A stretch of 64,000 nucleotides of DNA from Streptomyces sp. NBC_01317 (GCF_035961655.1 NZ_CP108393.1:5565001-5629000); one strand, 5' to 3'. Counted from the first letter of the stretch, positions 16,183 to 25,636 are shown. The notes: generated by a model from the sequence alone, not told the origin. Translations and numbers: made by a program.

Positions 16183-17541
16183 CTACTTCTTGACGCGAAC
16201 CGTCTTGGTGGAGCGGGTTTCGAGGGTCATCTCGTCCGCTTCCGCGACTTTCGCCTTCAGTCGCACAGTACCGCTCGCTTCGTCGACGACGTCCACCACC
16301 TTCGAAAGCAGTTTCGCCGTATCCGCGTTCCCGGAGAAGGCGGCGAGCTGTACGGCGCGGCCCAGCTTCGCCGTCGCGCCGTCCAGATCGCCCATCTTCC
16401 GTGCGTCCAGGCCCTGTTGGATGACCTGGGCCAGCTCGGCCTGGCCGGTGTAGTGGGCGACTTGGGGGTTGATGGAGGTGGAGGCCTCCATGTCGTCCGT
16501 CCACACCGCCCGTACCAACCCCTGGGACAGCATCTCGGGGGAGCCGCCGTCCGGCGCCGGGATGATGAGGGAGACGCGGGCGGCCAGCATCTCCCTGCCT
16601 ATGCCGGCCTCCGGGACCCGTACGCACACGTGGTAGTCGCGGGACTCGTCGCCCCACGAGCCGGTCGGGTAGTCGCCGGCCCGGGGCCCCGCTTCCGTAC
16701 GCCGGTCCGTGAGCTGCTCGACCCGGGGCGCGACCTGCTTGACGAACGCGATCTCCACCCCGACCGGCGTCCAGAGGCGCAGCGACACGTCCGCGACCTC
16801 CTTGCCCATCGCGTTTGTCATCATCTGCGTGAAGTCCGCGGCCAGTCCGGCGGGGTCGGCGACGATGTCGGAGGTGCCGAGCAGTGCCGACGCGATGCCG
16901 GTGACCTCCTTCACCTCCCAGTCCGTCCCCACGCCCCTGGCGTCGCAGGTGAAGCGGCCGGCGCAGTCGTCCAGCGCGGACCTGAGGGCCTCGGACGACT
17001 CGTGTTCGTTCCGGCCGTCGGTGAGGAGGATGCCGTGGCGGATGGTGACCTCGGCGGAGTTCAGCAGCCGGTCGGCCAGCCGCAGCCAGGTGCTGATCGC
17101 CGTACCGCCGGCCGCGTTGAGCCGGCGCAGCGCGTGCTTCGCCTCTTCCCTGGTCCGCGCGTCGGCGACGGCCAGCCGGCCGTTGCCCGGGTAGACCTCC
17201 TTCGCCAGGTGCGTACCGGCGACCACCGCGAAGGCGACCCCGTCGCGCAGGGTGTCCACGGCGGCGGCCGTCGCGTCGCGCGCGTTGCGCATCTTCGCCG
17301 GCGGGTACTCCATCGACCCCGAACAGTCGACCATGATCACCACGGCTGCGTCGGGGCTGTTGCCGGGCACGGCCGAGGGGGTGGCCGAGGCGCCGAGCAG
17401 CGGGACCCGGCCCGAGGTGCCGCCGCCCGTGGAGGTGACGGTGACGATGGCGTTGACCTCGCGGCCGCCCTCGGGCAGGTACTCGTTCTGGTACACGTCG
17501 ACCGAGAATTGCGGCACGTTCGACTTGGAGAAGTTGGCCAT
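16183..17541 (-). CDS. von Willebrand factor A domain protein
   Basis: A 452-residue cytoplasmic-looking protein without signal peptide. The start is at ATG 17541, with AAGGAG 10 bases upstream. Residues about 60-260 form a VWA domain with an intact MIDAS metal site: DCSGS (DxSxS), a Thr in GGTAIS and Asp in LLTDGR. A beta-rich middle and a helical C-terminal region (EASGTVRLKAKVAEADE near the end) follow. VWA proteins paired with PP2C phosphatases and Ser/Thr kinases are known from TerY-P type triads in tellurite/stress operons, where they act as metal-dependent adaptors. The same trio occurs here without ter genes. A scaffold role for the phospho-signalling block is inferred. Confidence 0.85.
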   Translation of the reverse strand: MANFSKSNVPQFSVDVYQNEYLPEGGREVNAIVTVTSTGGGTSGRVPLLGASATPSAVPGNSPDAAVVIMVDCSGSMEYPPAKMRNARDATAAAVDTLRDGVAFAVVAGTHLAKEVYPGNGRLAVADARTREEAKHALRRLNAAGGTAISTWLRLADRLLNSAEVTIRHGILLTDGRNEHESSEALRSALDDCAGRFTCDARGVGTDWEVKEVTGIASALLGTSDIVADPAGLAADFTQMMTNAMGKEVADVSLRLWTPVGVEIAFVKQVAPRVEQLTDRRTEAGPRAGDYPTGSWGDESRDYHVCVRVPEAGIGREMLAARVSLIIPAPDGGSPEMLSQGLVRAVWTDDMEASTSINPQVAHYTGQAELAQVIQQGLDARKMGDLDGATAKLGRAVQLAAFSGNADTAKLLSKVVDVVDEASGTVRLKAKVAEADEMTLETRSTKTVRVKK

Positions 17542-17588
17542 CGCGTTTCGCTCCTTGACGCTCCACAGACCGGAACAAGAGAAGGGGA

Positions 17589-19556
17589 TCAGGGGAGGAC
17601 GGGGGCCTTTTCGTACGCGGATCCTGCCCCTTGCCCAGGTACGGCGAACGGCACCAGGGCCACCGTTACGTTGTCGTGGCCCCCTCCGTCGAGCGCGTGC
17701 CCGACCAGGACCCGCGCGGCGTGCAGCGGGCGGGCCGCCGCGTCGGGCGGCAGGACCCTGGCCATGTCGTCGGCGCCCTCGGCGTAGTTCCACAGCCCGT
17801 CCGTGCAGACCACCACGACGCCGGGGCGGTCCGGTTTGAACGACGCGGTGTGCGGCTCCAGTTCGTACGCGTCGGCGCCGAGCCATCCCGTGATGGCGTG
17901 GGCGCGTTCGTCCGCGTACGCCTCCGCCTCGTTCATCAGGCCCGCCGCGACCATCTGCGCGGCCCACGAGTCGTCCTCGGTGAGGCGGGCCGGGGGGCCG
18001 CCGCGGTCGTCGGGGACCCAGTACGCCCTGCTGTCGCCGATCCAGCCGACGACCAGCAGTCCGCTCGCGACAACGGCGCCGACGATGGTGCAGGCGGGGG
18101 CGTTCTGGTGGCGGTGCGGCTCGTGCTCCGACGCCCTGCCGGGCTCCGGGGCCAGCGCGTTGACCGCTTCGGCGGCGGCGACGATCGCCTCGTGCATCGC
18201 CTGCTGCGGGTGCGTGCCGCGCGGCAGGGCGGTCAGCAACGACTCGTTGGCGGAGGCCGCGGCGGCGGCCGAGGCCTCGTCGGGGCGGGTCGCGGAGGAC
18301 ACGCCGTCGCAGACGATCGCCACGACGGCGGGGGAGGCGTCGGGGAGGGCCGCGGCGGACACGGCGAACGCGTCCTCGTTGCGGTGGTGGCGCAGGCCGC
18401 GGTCGCTGACCGCTGCCACCGTGCCCAACTCCTGCTCCATGTGGTCGCGTTCGCGCGGCTGGGCGTGGCCGCAGTTCTCGCAGTAGCCGTCGAGGTCCAC
18501 GCGGCCGGCCCGGCAGGCGACACAGAGCTTCGCGCCGGGCGCGGGGGACGCGGTACGGGGGTCTCCTGCGGGGCTCCCGGCGGGGGTGGCGCTCGTGCCG
18601 ACCGTGCCGTCCGTGCCGTCCGCGCCGTTCCCGCCGGGAGCGTCGGACCGTACGGGCGGGTGGGGCGCGGGCAGCTCGAAGTCACCCGCGTGCGGGGCCG
18701 TGCCGACCGTGCCGGCGGCCGGGGGTGGCAGCGGCGCACCGTTTCCCTGCAGGGGCGGGGCCTGCGCGGCGGCTGTGGGCGGTGCGGCCTGCGGGGGGCC
18801 CGCGATGGGTGGGGGTGGGCCGGCCGATGCGTGCGGAGCGGGCGGCCCGGGTGGTGTGGGTGGTACGGGCGGGTGCGCGGCGGCCGGGTGTTGGGCGGGC
18901 TGCGGGGGTACGGGCGGCGTGGCCGACGGACCGTTCGTGCGCGACGCGGGTGGTGCGGCTTGCGGGGGGCTCGCGAGCGGTGCGGGCGATGTGTACGGAG
19001 CGGGCGGTACGGGCGCGTGGGCGGCGTCGGGGTGATGGGCTGGCTGCGGGGGTACGGGCGGGTCGGCGGCCACGGACGGGTCCGGCCGCCGGGGTCCGGC
19101 CGGGGGCGTGGGCGGGTGGACCGACAGGGGGGAGCCGGACGAGTCCAGGCCCGGCAGCTCGCTGGGCACATGGACGGGCGCGGGCACGTTCGAGCTGTCC
19201 GTCTCGGCGGCGGGCGGCCATGCGACGGGACCGGCGGCGGCGGGGGTGCCGCCTACGGGACCGCTGCCGGCGGGCGAGCTGCCTACGGGACCGTGGGTAG
19301 GTGTGCCGCCCACGGGAGCGGGGCCGGCGGGCGCGCTCCTGACGGAACCACCGCCGGCAGGCATGCCGCCTACGGGACCGGTGCCGATCGGGCCGCCGGT
19401 CAGGGCGACCGTCGGGCGGTCACCGCCGCTCGTGCCCGTGGCCACGGCCGACAGGTCGTACCCGCACGCCCCGCAGAACAGGTCGGCGGGCTCCAGCGGA
19501 TCCCCGCAGCCGGGGCAGGTCGGGCCATCGGTCGACCGGTGCATCTGCGCCATCAC
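17589..19556 (-). CDS. Zinc-ribbon PP2C-type Ser/Thr phosphatase
   Basis: A 655-residue protein. The N-terminal zinc ribbon is TCPGCGDP with FCGACGYD. A Pro/Ala/Gly-rich linker of about 290 residues follows, then a second ribbon (LCVACRAG with YCENCG, about 345-370). The PP2C catalytic domain (about 380-640) has metal-binding motifs NEDAFAV, VCDGVSS, GDSRAYW and GGHDNVTVA, all intact. It should dephosphorylate PknG targets or PknG itself. The GTG at 19556 directly follows the pknG stop, with an ATG 3 bases later, so the two are translationally coupled. The two ribbons and long linker mirror those of the kinase and FHA protein, suggesting shared assembly through ribbons or linkers. Confidence 0.88.
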   Translation of the reverse strand: MMAQMHRSTDGPTCPGCGDPLEPADLFCGACGYDLSAVATGTSGGDRPTVALTGGPIGTGPVGGMPAGGGSVRSAPAGPAPVGGTPTHGPVGSSPAGSGPVGGTPAAAGPVAWPPAAETDSSNVPAPVHVPSELPGLDSSGSPLSVHPPTPPAGPRRPDPSVAADPPVPPQPAHHPDAAHAPVPPAPYTSPAPLASPPQAAPPASRTNGPSATPPVPPQPAQHPAAAHPPVPPTPPGPPAPHASAGPPPPIAGPPQAAPPTAAAQAPPLQGNGAPLPPPAAGTVGTAPHAGDFELPAPHPPVRSDAPGGNGADGTDGTVGTSATPAGSPAGDPRTASPAPGAKLCVACRAGRVDLDGYCENCGHAQPRERDHMEQELGTVAAVSDRGLRHHRNEDAFAVSAAALPDASPAVVAIVCDGVSSATRPDEASAAAAASANESLLTALPRGTHPQQAMHEAIVAAAEAVNALAPEPGRASEHEPHRHQNAPACTIVGAVVASGLLVVGWIGDSRAYWVPDDRGGPPARLTEDDSWAAQMVAAGLMNEAEAYADERAHAITGWLGADAYELEPHTASFKPDRPGVVVVCTDGLWNYAEGADDMARVLPPDAAARPLHAARVLVGHALDGGGHDNVTVALVPFAVPGQGAGSAYEKAPVLP

Positions 19557-22500
19557 TCACACCCACGTCCGGGGGCGGAAACGGTTGGCCCGCTCCACCA
19601 GTTCGATCCTCTCCTCGCCGCGCTGAGCGAGCCGGGCGAGTACCCGGTACGAGCGTTCCAGCCCGAAACGCAGGCCGCGCTCGTCCAGCGCGCTGCCGAG
19701 CAGCACGGCCGGGCCGGGGCGGCCCCCGGGACTACCGGAGAGTACCCAGTCCAGAGCCGTGCCCAGTACCTCCGTCGACAACTGTTCACGCCGCACCGCG
19801 TCCAGGCCGAACTGCTGGAGCTCGGAAACCTGCCGCGCCGCCGCCGACAGGTCGTCGATCAGCGCCGGTTCCGTGCCCGGGGTCCGGGCCGCTTCCCGGG
19901 CCGGTACGGCCACGTCACGCTCGCGCAGCCTGGCCCGTACGGCCGCGACACGCGCCGCCGTGTAGTGGATCGACGCCTCGGGCACGGACTCCAGGGTCCG
20001 TACGGCCGAGGCCCGGTCACCGGCGGCCAACTGCACCCTGGCCAGGCCGAACGCGGCGCTGACGTAACTCGGGTCGGTCATCCAGACCAGGCGGTAGTAC
20101 TCGGCGGCGTTGTCGAGCTGGCCGAGCACCTCGGCGCAGACCCCCAGCGCGAGCTTGGGCGCGGGCTCGCCGGGGAACGCGTCGTAGATGGCGTCGTACG
20201 CCAGCGCCGCGCTCTCGTGATCGCCGGTGGCCAGGGCGAACAGGCCCCGGTACCAGACGACCCGCCAGTCGTCGGGGTGCTCCGCCTCCAGCGCGCGCAG
20301 CGCCTCACCGGCGGGGACCAGGTCGTTCATCTCCAGCCGGGCCCGCAGCTCGCGCAGCCGGCGCTCCACGGTGTCGGCCGGGGCCGACGCCAGCGCGGAA
20401 ATGAGTTCGGCGGGGGCGGCGGCCATCAGGCTCGCCAGGAACCCCGCGTTCGGGTCGTTCGGGTCGACCCGGGGGACGGGCAGCGCGAGCGCGGTCGCGG
20501 GCGCGTCCATGGCCACGAGCCGCGGCCCCCGCCCCCCGCCGCCCACGGGCGCCAGGCTCTGCCCCTGCCCGAGGGCCGGAACGTACGCGGCGTGGCCCCG
20601 CCCGGCCGGCGGAACGGAACCCGGACCCTGTCCCGAAACGTCCGGAGACGCCGAACCGAGGCTTTGGCCGTGGCTGTTGGCCGGGCCCGGCCCGTAGCCC
20701 TGGCCCGCGCCCGGAACCGGCAGGGCTGAGCTGTGGCTCTGGCCCTGGGCCGAGCCGTGGCCCGCGCCGGGCGCCGGGCCGGCGGGCGGGGCGGAAGCCG
20801 GACCCGGGCCGAAGGCCGGGGTCCGGCCCCCGGCGGGAGCCGGCAGAGGTGAGCCGTGGTTCTGGCCCTGGGCCGAGCCGTGGCCCGTACCGGGGGCCTG
20901 TCCGGTGGGCGGGGTGGCAGCCGGGCCCGGGCCGTAGGCCTGGGCGCCCTGGCCCGGGGGCGAGCCGTGGCTCGCACCTGGGGTCTGCCCGGTCCGCGGG
21001 GCGGCAGCCGGGCCCGGGCCGTAGGCCTGGGTCCGGCCCCCGCCGGGAGCCGGCAGGGGGGAGCCGTGGCCCAGGCCCGGGGCCGAACCGTGGCCCGTAC
21101 CGGGCGCCTGCCCCGCGCGTGGAGCGGAGGCCGGGCCCGGGCCGTAGGCCGGGGCCTGGGCGCCGAGCGGCAGGGGCGACGGGGTCTCGCCCTGGGGCGG
21201 GATCGGGAGGGCCGAGCCGTGGCCCTGGCCCGGGCCGTACGCCGGGAGTTGGCCCGGGAGGGGACCTGGGGTGGAGGCGTACATGGAGGCCTGGACCTGT
21301 CCCTGGGGTTGGGCAGGCGCCTGGCCGGGGATCTGGGGGCGACCCTGCGCGGAGGCGTACTCCGGGGACCGGACCTCGCCGGGGAGCTGTGCCTGTGCCG
21401 CGAGGTCCGGGGTACCCGGCACCGTTCCCGGCGCCGCCGACGGCCGCGCCCCCCGGCCCTTCCGGCGGGCCGTCCGCGCGCCCAGGCGGGACACGTCCTC
21501 CGTCGGCTGTGCGAACAGCTCCGTGTCCGTGACCCGTACCTCCGTACCGAACAGCGTCGACAGTGCCGGGCGCGGGCGCCCCGTCTGGAGGGCCACGACC
21601 TCCCGCAGCACCCCCGTCAGCTGTTCCGCCATCTCCAGCGCCGAGGAGAACCGCCGCGCCGGGTCCGGGTCCGTCGCCCGCACCAGCAGGCGGTAGAACG
21701 ACTCGTACGTACGGAAGACCTCAATGGTGCCCGGGTCCGGGAGGGAGTCCACGAACACGTTCGTGTAGCCGTGGAAGTCGAAGGTCATCACCGCGAGCGT
21801 GCGCGCCACCGTGTACAGGTCCGAGGCCACCGACGGACCCGTCTCCGCGACCTCCGGCGCCTGGTACCCGACGGTGCCGTAGATCGCCGACTCGTCGTCG
21901 TCCACCCGGCGGACCGCGCCCATGTCGATCAGCTTGAGCTGGTTCTCCGTCTGGATCGCGTTGTCGACCTTGAAGTCGCAGTACAGCAGGTTCCTGCTGT
22001 GCAGGTGACCCAGCGCCTCCAGCGCCTCGATGCCGTACGCGCACGCCTGCTCCACCGGCAGCGGATCGCGCTGACCGGTGGCCGTCCGCCGCTCGTTGGC
22101 GATCTCCTTGAGCGACTTCCCGCCCACGTACTCCATGACGATGTAGCCGTCCATGGAGCCGGTCCGCTGGTCGAGGTGCTCCACGAAGTTGTAGATGCGG
22201 ACGATGTTCGAGTGCTCGATCTCGGCGAGGAAGCGCCGCTCGGAGATCGCCGCCTCCATCGCGTCCTGGTCGCCCGTGTCCAGCAGGCCCTTGAGGACGA
22301 CCCAGCGGTCCGAGACGGCCCGGTCGATCGCCAGGTAGACCCACCCCAGACCGCCGTGCGCCAGGCAGCCCTTGACCTCGTACTGCCCGTGCACCACATC
22401 GCCCCGGGTCAGCTTCGGCACGAACGAGTACGGGTGGCCGCACTTCGTGCAGAACCCTTCCGTACGGCCCGGCCGGTCACCCCGCGAACGCCCCACCGGC

Positions 22501-22967
22501 GCACCGCAGTCGGAACGCGAGCAGAACCGCTTGCGCTCCGGCACCTCCGCGTTCTCCATCACCGCGGCCTGCGGATCCGGACGCGGCACGTCCGGTACGG
22601 AGACCAGCCCGGCGCCCAGCCTGCCGCGCCCCGAGGTCGTGGAGGACGCACCGGAGCTGCGGACCGACACCGACCGGCCGGTCGCCGCCGTGCCCGACTG
22701 CGCCAGGGAGAGCCGGCCGGACACCGAGCGGCGGGAGGTGGCGGAGCGCGAGGAGGCCCGGGAGGAGGCGCGCGACGACGAACTGCCGCGCGCGGAGCGC
22801 CCGCTGGCCCGGCCGCCGCCCGTGACGCCCGTGGCCGGCGAGGACAGCTCGCCGCGCGCGCCCACCACCGGGGCGAGACCGCAGGTGTCGCAGTACAGCT
22901 CACCGCCGCCCATGTCCTCGTACGAGCCCTCGCACCCGGGGCGCTGGCATGTGCCCGTCCCGCTCAT
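19557..22967 (-). CDS. pknG: PknG-type Ser/Thr protein kinase
   Basis: An 1136-residue kinase with PknG architecture. An N-terminal ribbon (Cys-7, 12, 27, 30) and a Ser/Arg-rich segment lead to a rubredoxin-like metal site (CSRSDC at 149-154, CTKCG at 173-177). The kinase domain (about 192-460) has ATP lysine Lys-226 (VVLKGL), catalytic Asp-331 (YCDFKVDN) and DMG replacing DFG, as PknG proteins depart from consensus. A Gly/Pro/Gln-rich repeat tract (about 500-815) precedes a TPR-like C-terminus (830-1136). Mycobacterial PknG (about 750 residues) regulates 2-oxoglutarate metabolism through GarA in response to GlnH/GlnX; the upstream glnX and glnH homologues argue for the same input. The inserted repeat tract is absent from the mycobacterial protein. 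Confidence 0.92.
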   Translation of the reverse strand: MSGTGTCQRPGCEGSYEDMGGGELYCDTCGLAPVVGARGELSSPATGVTGGGRASGRSARGSSSSRASSRASSRSATSRRSVSGRLSLAQSGTAATGRSVSVRSSGASSTTSGRGRLGAGLVSVPDVPRPDPQAAVMENAEVPERKRFCSRSDCGAPVGRSRGDRPGRTEGFCTKCGHPYSFVPKLTRGDVVHGQYEVKGCLAHGGLGWVYLAIDRAVSDRWVVLKGLLDTGDQDAMEAAISERRFLAEIEHSNIVRIYNFVEHLDQRTGSMDGYIVMEYVGGKSLKEIANERRTATGQRDPLPVEQACAYGIEALEALGHLHSRNLLYCDFKVDNAIQTENQLKLIDMGAVRRVDDDESAIYGTVGYQAPEVAETGPSVASDLYTVARTLAVMTFDFHGYTNVFVDSLPDPGTIEVFRTYESFYRLLVRATDPDPARRFSSALEMAEQLTGVLREVVALQTGRPRPALSTLFGTEVRVTDTELFAQPTEDVSRLGARTARRKGRGARPSAAPGTVPGTPDLAAQAQLPGEVRSPEYASAQGRPQIPGQAPAQPQGQVQASMYASTPGPLPGQLPAYGPGQGHGSALPIPPQGETPSPLPLGAQAPAYGPGPASAPRAGQAPGTGHGSAPGLGHGSPLPAPGGGRTQAYGPGPAAAPRTGQTPGASHGSPPGQGAQAYGPGPAATPPTGQAPGTGHGSAQGQNHGSPLPAPAGGRTPAFGPGPASAPPAGPAPGAGHGSAQGQSHSSALPVPGAGQGYGPGPANSHGQSLGSASPDVSGQGPGSVPPAGRGHAAYVPALGQGQSLAPVGGGGRGPRLVAMDAPATALALPVPRVDPNDPNAGFLASLMAAAPAELISALASAPADTVERRLRELRARLEMNDLVPAGEALRALEAEHPDDWRVVWYRGLFALATGDHESAALAYDAIYDAFPGEPAPKLALGVCAEVLGQLDNAAEYYRLVWMTDPSYVSAAFGLARVQLAAGDRASAVRTLESVPEASIHYTAARVAAVRARLRERDVAVPAREAARTPGTEPALIDDLSAAARQVSELQQFGLDAVRREQLSTEVLGTALDWVLSGSPGGRPGPAVLLGSALDERGLRFGLERSYRVLARLAQRGEERIELVERANRFRPRTWV
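20690..21180. repeat. Degenerate ~40-residue coding repeats in pknG
   Basis: At least four imperfect units, about 120 bp each, one about 30 bp shorter, encode AYGPGPASAPRAGQAPGTG-like segments followed by HGS(P/A)xxGQ and LPAPxGGRT. They lie between the kinase and TPR parts of PknG. Repeat number may vary and assembly across it could be error-prone. Confidence 0.7.
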
Positions 22968-23064
22968 CGGTCCCCTCCTGTCCGTGTCCCTGACGGTGGA
23001 TCTGTCGGTTGTACGGCCGGCCGCACCCGCCCCGCTGCCGCTGCCGTCGCCGTGGTGGTGCCGC

Positions 23065-24417
23065 TCACGGCCGCCCCCCGCCGTCCGCCGGGCCCGGGGC
23101 GCGCGGGACCAGGAGGTCCGCCGCCGCCTGCTGGTACCGCAGGACGGCCTGCTCGGCGACCCGCAGGTCGCACGGCGCGCTCCACAGCATCCGGCGGGCC
23201 GCGTCGTACCGCTCGATCAGCACCGGGTCCTCCGCCATGCCGTGCCGGGCGACCTTGGCCTTGTAGGCGTCGAGCCGGCCGCGCAGCTCCGCGCGGACCG
23301 CGAGCGGCTGCGTGACGGCGGTCAGCGACTCGCGGGCCCGCAGCAGTTCGTCCTCGGCCTCGCGCTCCAGCGACTCCAGCAGCGGCGAGAGCCGGTGCCA
23401 CTGGGCGTGCCTGCGGTACTCGGCGGCGGTCGACAGCCGTTCGTGGAGGACGATCGGCGGCCCGCTGACGGCGGGCACCTCCGACGCGGCGATCTTCGCG
23501 AGCACCTCGCCCCGGGCGGCGCGGGCCTCGGTGAGCGTGCGGTCCGCGCGGGACACGACGTCCCGCAGCCGCATCAGCCGCTCCTCCGAGTCCTGGCGCA
23601 CCGCCAGGACCGCCTCTATCTCGCGCCGTACGTCCTCCAGCGCGCGGGCCGCCCGGTCGTACCGCTCCGTGTCCGGCCGGCCGCCGCCGGGGGCCGAACT
23701 CCCCGGCGCGGGCCGCCAGAAGCCCAGGGGGTCGGACACCACCTGGGCGCGCAGGGCGGTCAGTTCGTGCGTGATCGACTCCAGGTCGTCCCCGGCCGGG
23801 TGTTCCCCGGGCCGTACGCCCACCGAGTGCGCGAGCGACAGTGTCCGCCGCAGCTCGGTGGAGAGCAGGTCGATCCGGGCGGGCAGCGCGGACCACACCG
23901 AGTCGGCGGCCACGACCATGTCGAGAGCGCGCGCGTACAGCTCGTTCATCCGGGAGACCAGCTCCGCGAGCGTGAAGCGCTCGGAGAGCTGGGCGGGTCC
24001 CGTGATCGAGGACGGCGGCTGGTGTTCCGCCGACCCGGCGAGGGCGGCCGCGCCCGAGAGCGTGACGCTGCTGCCGCGCAGCGTCTCGGTCAGCTCCACC
24101 AGGTCGTCGCGGTTCGGCCAGCGGCGCCTGGCGCGGGTGTCACGGGCACCGCTCAGAGCCGCGCTGTAGGCGTCGAAGTACGTCCACAGCAGGGTGATCG
24201 ACTGCTCGGTCGCCGCCCAGCGGTCCTTCGTGACGCCGGTGAGCGCGGCCCCTTCGAGGAGTCTGCGGCCCGCGTGGTCCTGGAGGGCGAGGAGGGAGGT
24301 CTCGATGGCTTCGTGCTCGGCTTCGAGGCGCGCCAGCGCGCGGTCGGCCTCGTCCCGGTCCATCACCGGTCCGGATGGCACTCCCCTGGAGTCGGGGATG
24401 GAGCCCGCGCCGCCCAT
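23065..24417 (-). CDS. Coiled-coil protein of the glnX-pknG operon, unknown
   Basis: A 450-residue protein I cannot assign. It is almost wholly helical and charged (ARLEAEHEAIETSLLALQDH near the start; ERYDRAARALEDVRREIEAV near 255) with no signal peptide or membrane segment, consistent with a coiled-coil scaffold. The ATG at 24417 has AGAGG 7 bases upstream. It lies between glnH and pknG, where the mycobacterial glnX-glnH-pknG operon has nothing, so it is a streptomycete addition. An adaptor linking sensor to kinase is a reasonable hypothesis only. Confidence 0.75.
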   Translation of the reverse strand: MGGAGSIPDSRGVPSGPVMDRDEADRALARLEAEHEAIETSLLALQDHAGRRLLEGAALTGVTKDRWAATEQSITLLWTYFDAYSAALSGARDTRARRRWPNRDDLVELTETLRGSSVTLSGAAALAGSAEHQPPSSITGPAQLSERFTLAELVSRMNELYARALDMVVAADSVWSALPARIDLLSTELRRTLSLAHSVGVRPGEHPAGDDLESITHELTALRAQVVSDPLGFWRPAPGSSAPGGGRPDTERYDRAARALEDVRREIEAVLAVRQDSEERLMRLRDVVSRADRTLTEARAARGEVLAKIAASEVPAVSGPPIVLHERLSTAAEYRRHAQWHRLSPLLESLEREAEDELLRARESLTAVTQPLAVRAELRGRLDAYKAKVARHGMAEDPVLIERYDAARRMLWSAPCDLRVAEQAVLRYQQAAADLLVPRAPGPADGGGRP

Positions 24418-24460
24418 CGATCACCTCTCCGCTCGTTCGTGTCCTGCCGGAACTCCGTGT

Positions 24461-24520
24461 CGGAACAACGCACATCCTGGGGAACAACGCCCGTCCTCGG
24501 GGGACGAGGCACATCCCGGG
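24461..24520. repeat. Three imperfect ~20-bp tandem repeats
   Basis: GGAACAACGCACATCCTGG (from 24462), GGAACAACGCCCGTCCTCGG (from 24481) and GGGACGAGGCACATCCCGGG (from 24501) are head-to-tail in the 122-bp gap between glnH and the coiled-coil gene. Confidence 0.6.
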
Positions 24521-24539
24521 GCCCGCCCGAGCGGCCCGC

Positions 24540-25616
24540 CTACCCGTTCTTGTACTTGGCGGGAGGCGGCGCGGTGATCCCCGGCAGCCCCGCCGCCAGC
24601 CACTTCCGGTACGAGGTCATCCAGGGGCTGTTGTCCCCACCGGCGCGATACCCCACCAGCACCTCGTTCACCCGGCGGACCAGGTCGTCGTTCCCGAGCT
24701 TGGCCGCGACGCCGTAGTACTCCGTGGTGAACGGCTTGCCCGTGAGTTCGACCGTCGGGTCCTGCGCGGCCTGGCCCGCCGCGAGCGCGTTGTCCGTCAC
24801 CACCGCGTCCACCTCGCCCAACTGGAGCCGGACCAGGCAGTCGAGCTGGTTGGGGACCGTCAACAGGTCCTCGTCACCGGGCTTCCCGTCGTTCTTGTCC
24901 TGGTAGATCGCACCGAAGGACTCCTCCTTCATCGCTTCGTACGCCGTCGAGCCCTCCGCCGTGCAGACCCGCTTCCCGGCCAGCGACGTGTCGCGCCCGG
25001 TGATCGTCGAGCCCTTGGGGGCGAGCACCTGCTGGCCCGCCTGGAAGTAGGCGGTGGAGAAGGCGACCTGCTTGATCCGGGCGCAGTTGATCGTCATCGT
25101 CCTGACGACCAGGTCCACCGTGCCCTTCTCCAGCGCCGGCACCCGCTGGTTGGTGGGGATCGCGAGGAAGATGATCGCGTCCGGGCTGCCCAGGATGTCG
25201 TTGGCGATCGCCCGCGCGAGATCGATGTCGAAGCCCTGGATCTTGTTCGACTCAGGGTCGCGGTACCCCCAGCGGTAGCTGTTCTGGTCGACGCCCACGA
25301 CCAGTTTCTTCCGGGCCTTGATCCGCTCGATCGCCGGGCCGTCGGCGGTGGAGGGCGGCAGGCTGGCTTCCGGCTCCGAGCAGTCCTCGGCGGCGGCGGA
25401 CGCGGAGGTGACCACGCGCTGGGCCGCCCGGTCCGGACCCTTCTCCGACGTGCTGTGGGCGAGCGGCAGCAGGGTGAGCGACGCCGTCACCACACAGGCC
25501 GCGGCCATGGCGGTGACACCGCCCCAGCCACGGAGCCTGCCCGGGCGACGGAGCCTGCCGGCGCCGCGAGGGCCGCCGGACGGGCGCGGCCCGCCGGACC
25601 GGCGGAGCCTGTCCAT
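24540..25616 (-). CDS. glnH: GlnH-like amino-acid-binding protein
   Basis: A 358-residue family 3 solute-binding protein. An N-terminal hydrophobic segment (VTAMAAACVVTASLTLLPLA, about 30-50) anchors or exports it; an AAAC in it could serve as a weak lipobox. The ligand domain starts near 95 (KLVVGVDQNSYRWGY) and includes KIQGFDIDLARAIA and RTMTINCARIKQVAFS. Four Cys in the mature part could form two disulfides. GGAGGG 9 bases upstream favours ATG 25616 over ATG 25625. No transporter genes are adjacent; instead it is followed by the pknG run and preceded by glnX, as in mycobacteria, where GlnH senses Asp/Glu-type amino acids. A sensing rather than transport role is inferred. Confidence 0.85.
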   Translation of the reverse strand: MDRLRRSGGPRPSGGPRGAGRLRRPGRLRGWGGVTAMAAACVVTASLTLLPLAHSTSEKGPDRAAQRVVTSASAAAEDCSEPEASLPPSTADGPAIERIKARKKLVVGVDQNSYRWGYRDPESNKIQGFDIDLARAIANDILGSPDAIIFLAIPTNQRVPALEKGTVDLVVRTMTINCARIKQVAFSTAYFQAGQQVLAPKGSTITGRDTSLAGKRVCTAEGSTAYEAMKEESFGAIYQDKNDGKPGDEDLLTVPNQLDCLVRLQLGEVDAVVTDNALAAGQAAQDPTVELTGKPFTTEYYGVAAKLGNDDLVRRVNEVLVGYRAGGDNSPWMTSYRKWLAAGLPGITAPPPAKYKNG

Positions 25617-25636
25617 GGAAGTCATCCCTCCGCCTC

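Noticed and set aside
16091..17578. N-terminal 496-residue extension of the FHA protein
   Set aside because: It is a frame-shifted shadow of the VWA gene. The real start is MPTCPNGH at 16090.
17631..20729. A 1032-codon plus-strand open frame opposite the PP2C and pknG genes
   Set aside because: Antisense shadow produced by GC bias; no domain, no ribosome site, and the opposite strand holds clear PP2C and kinase motifs.
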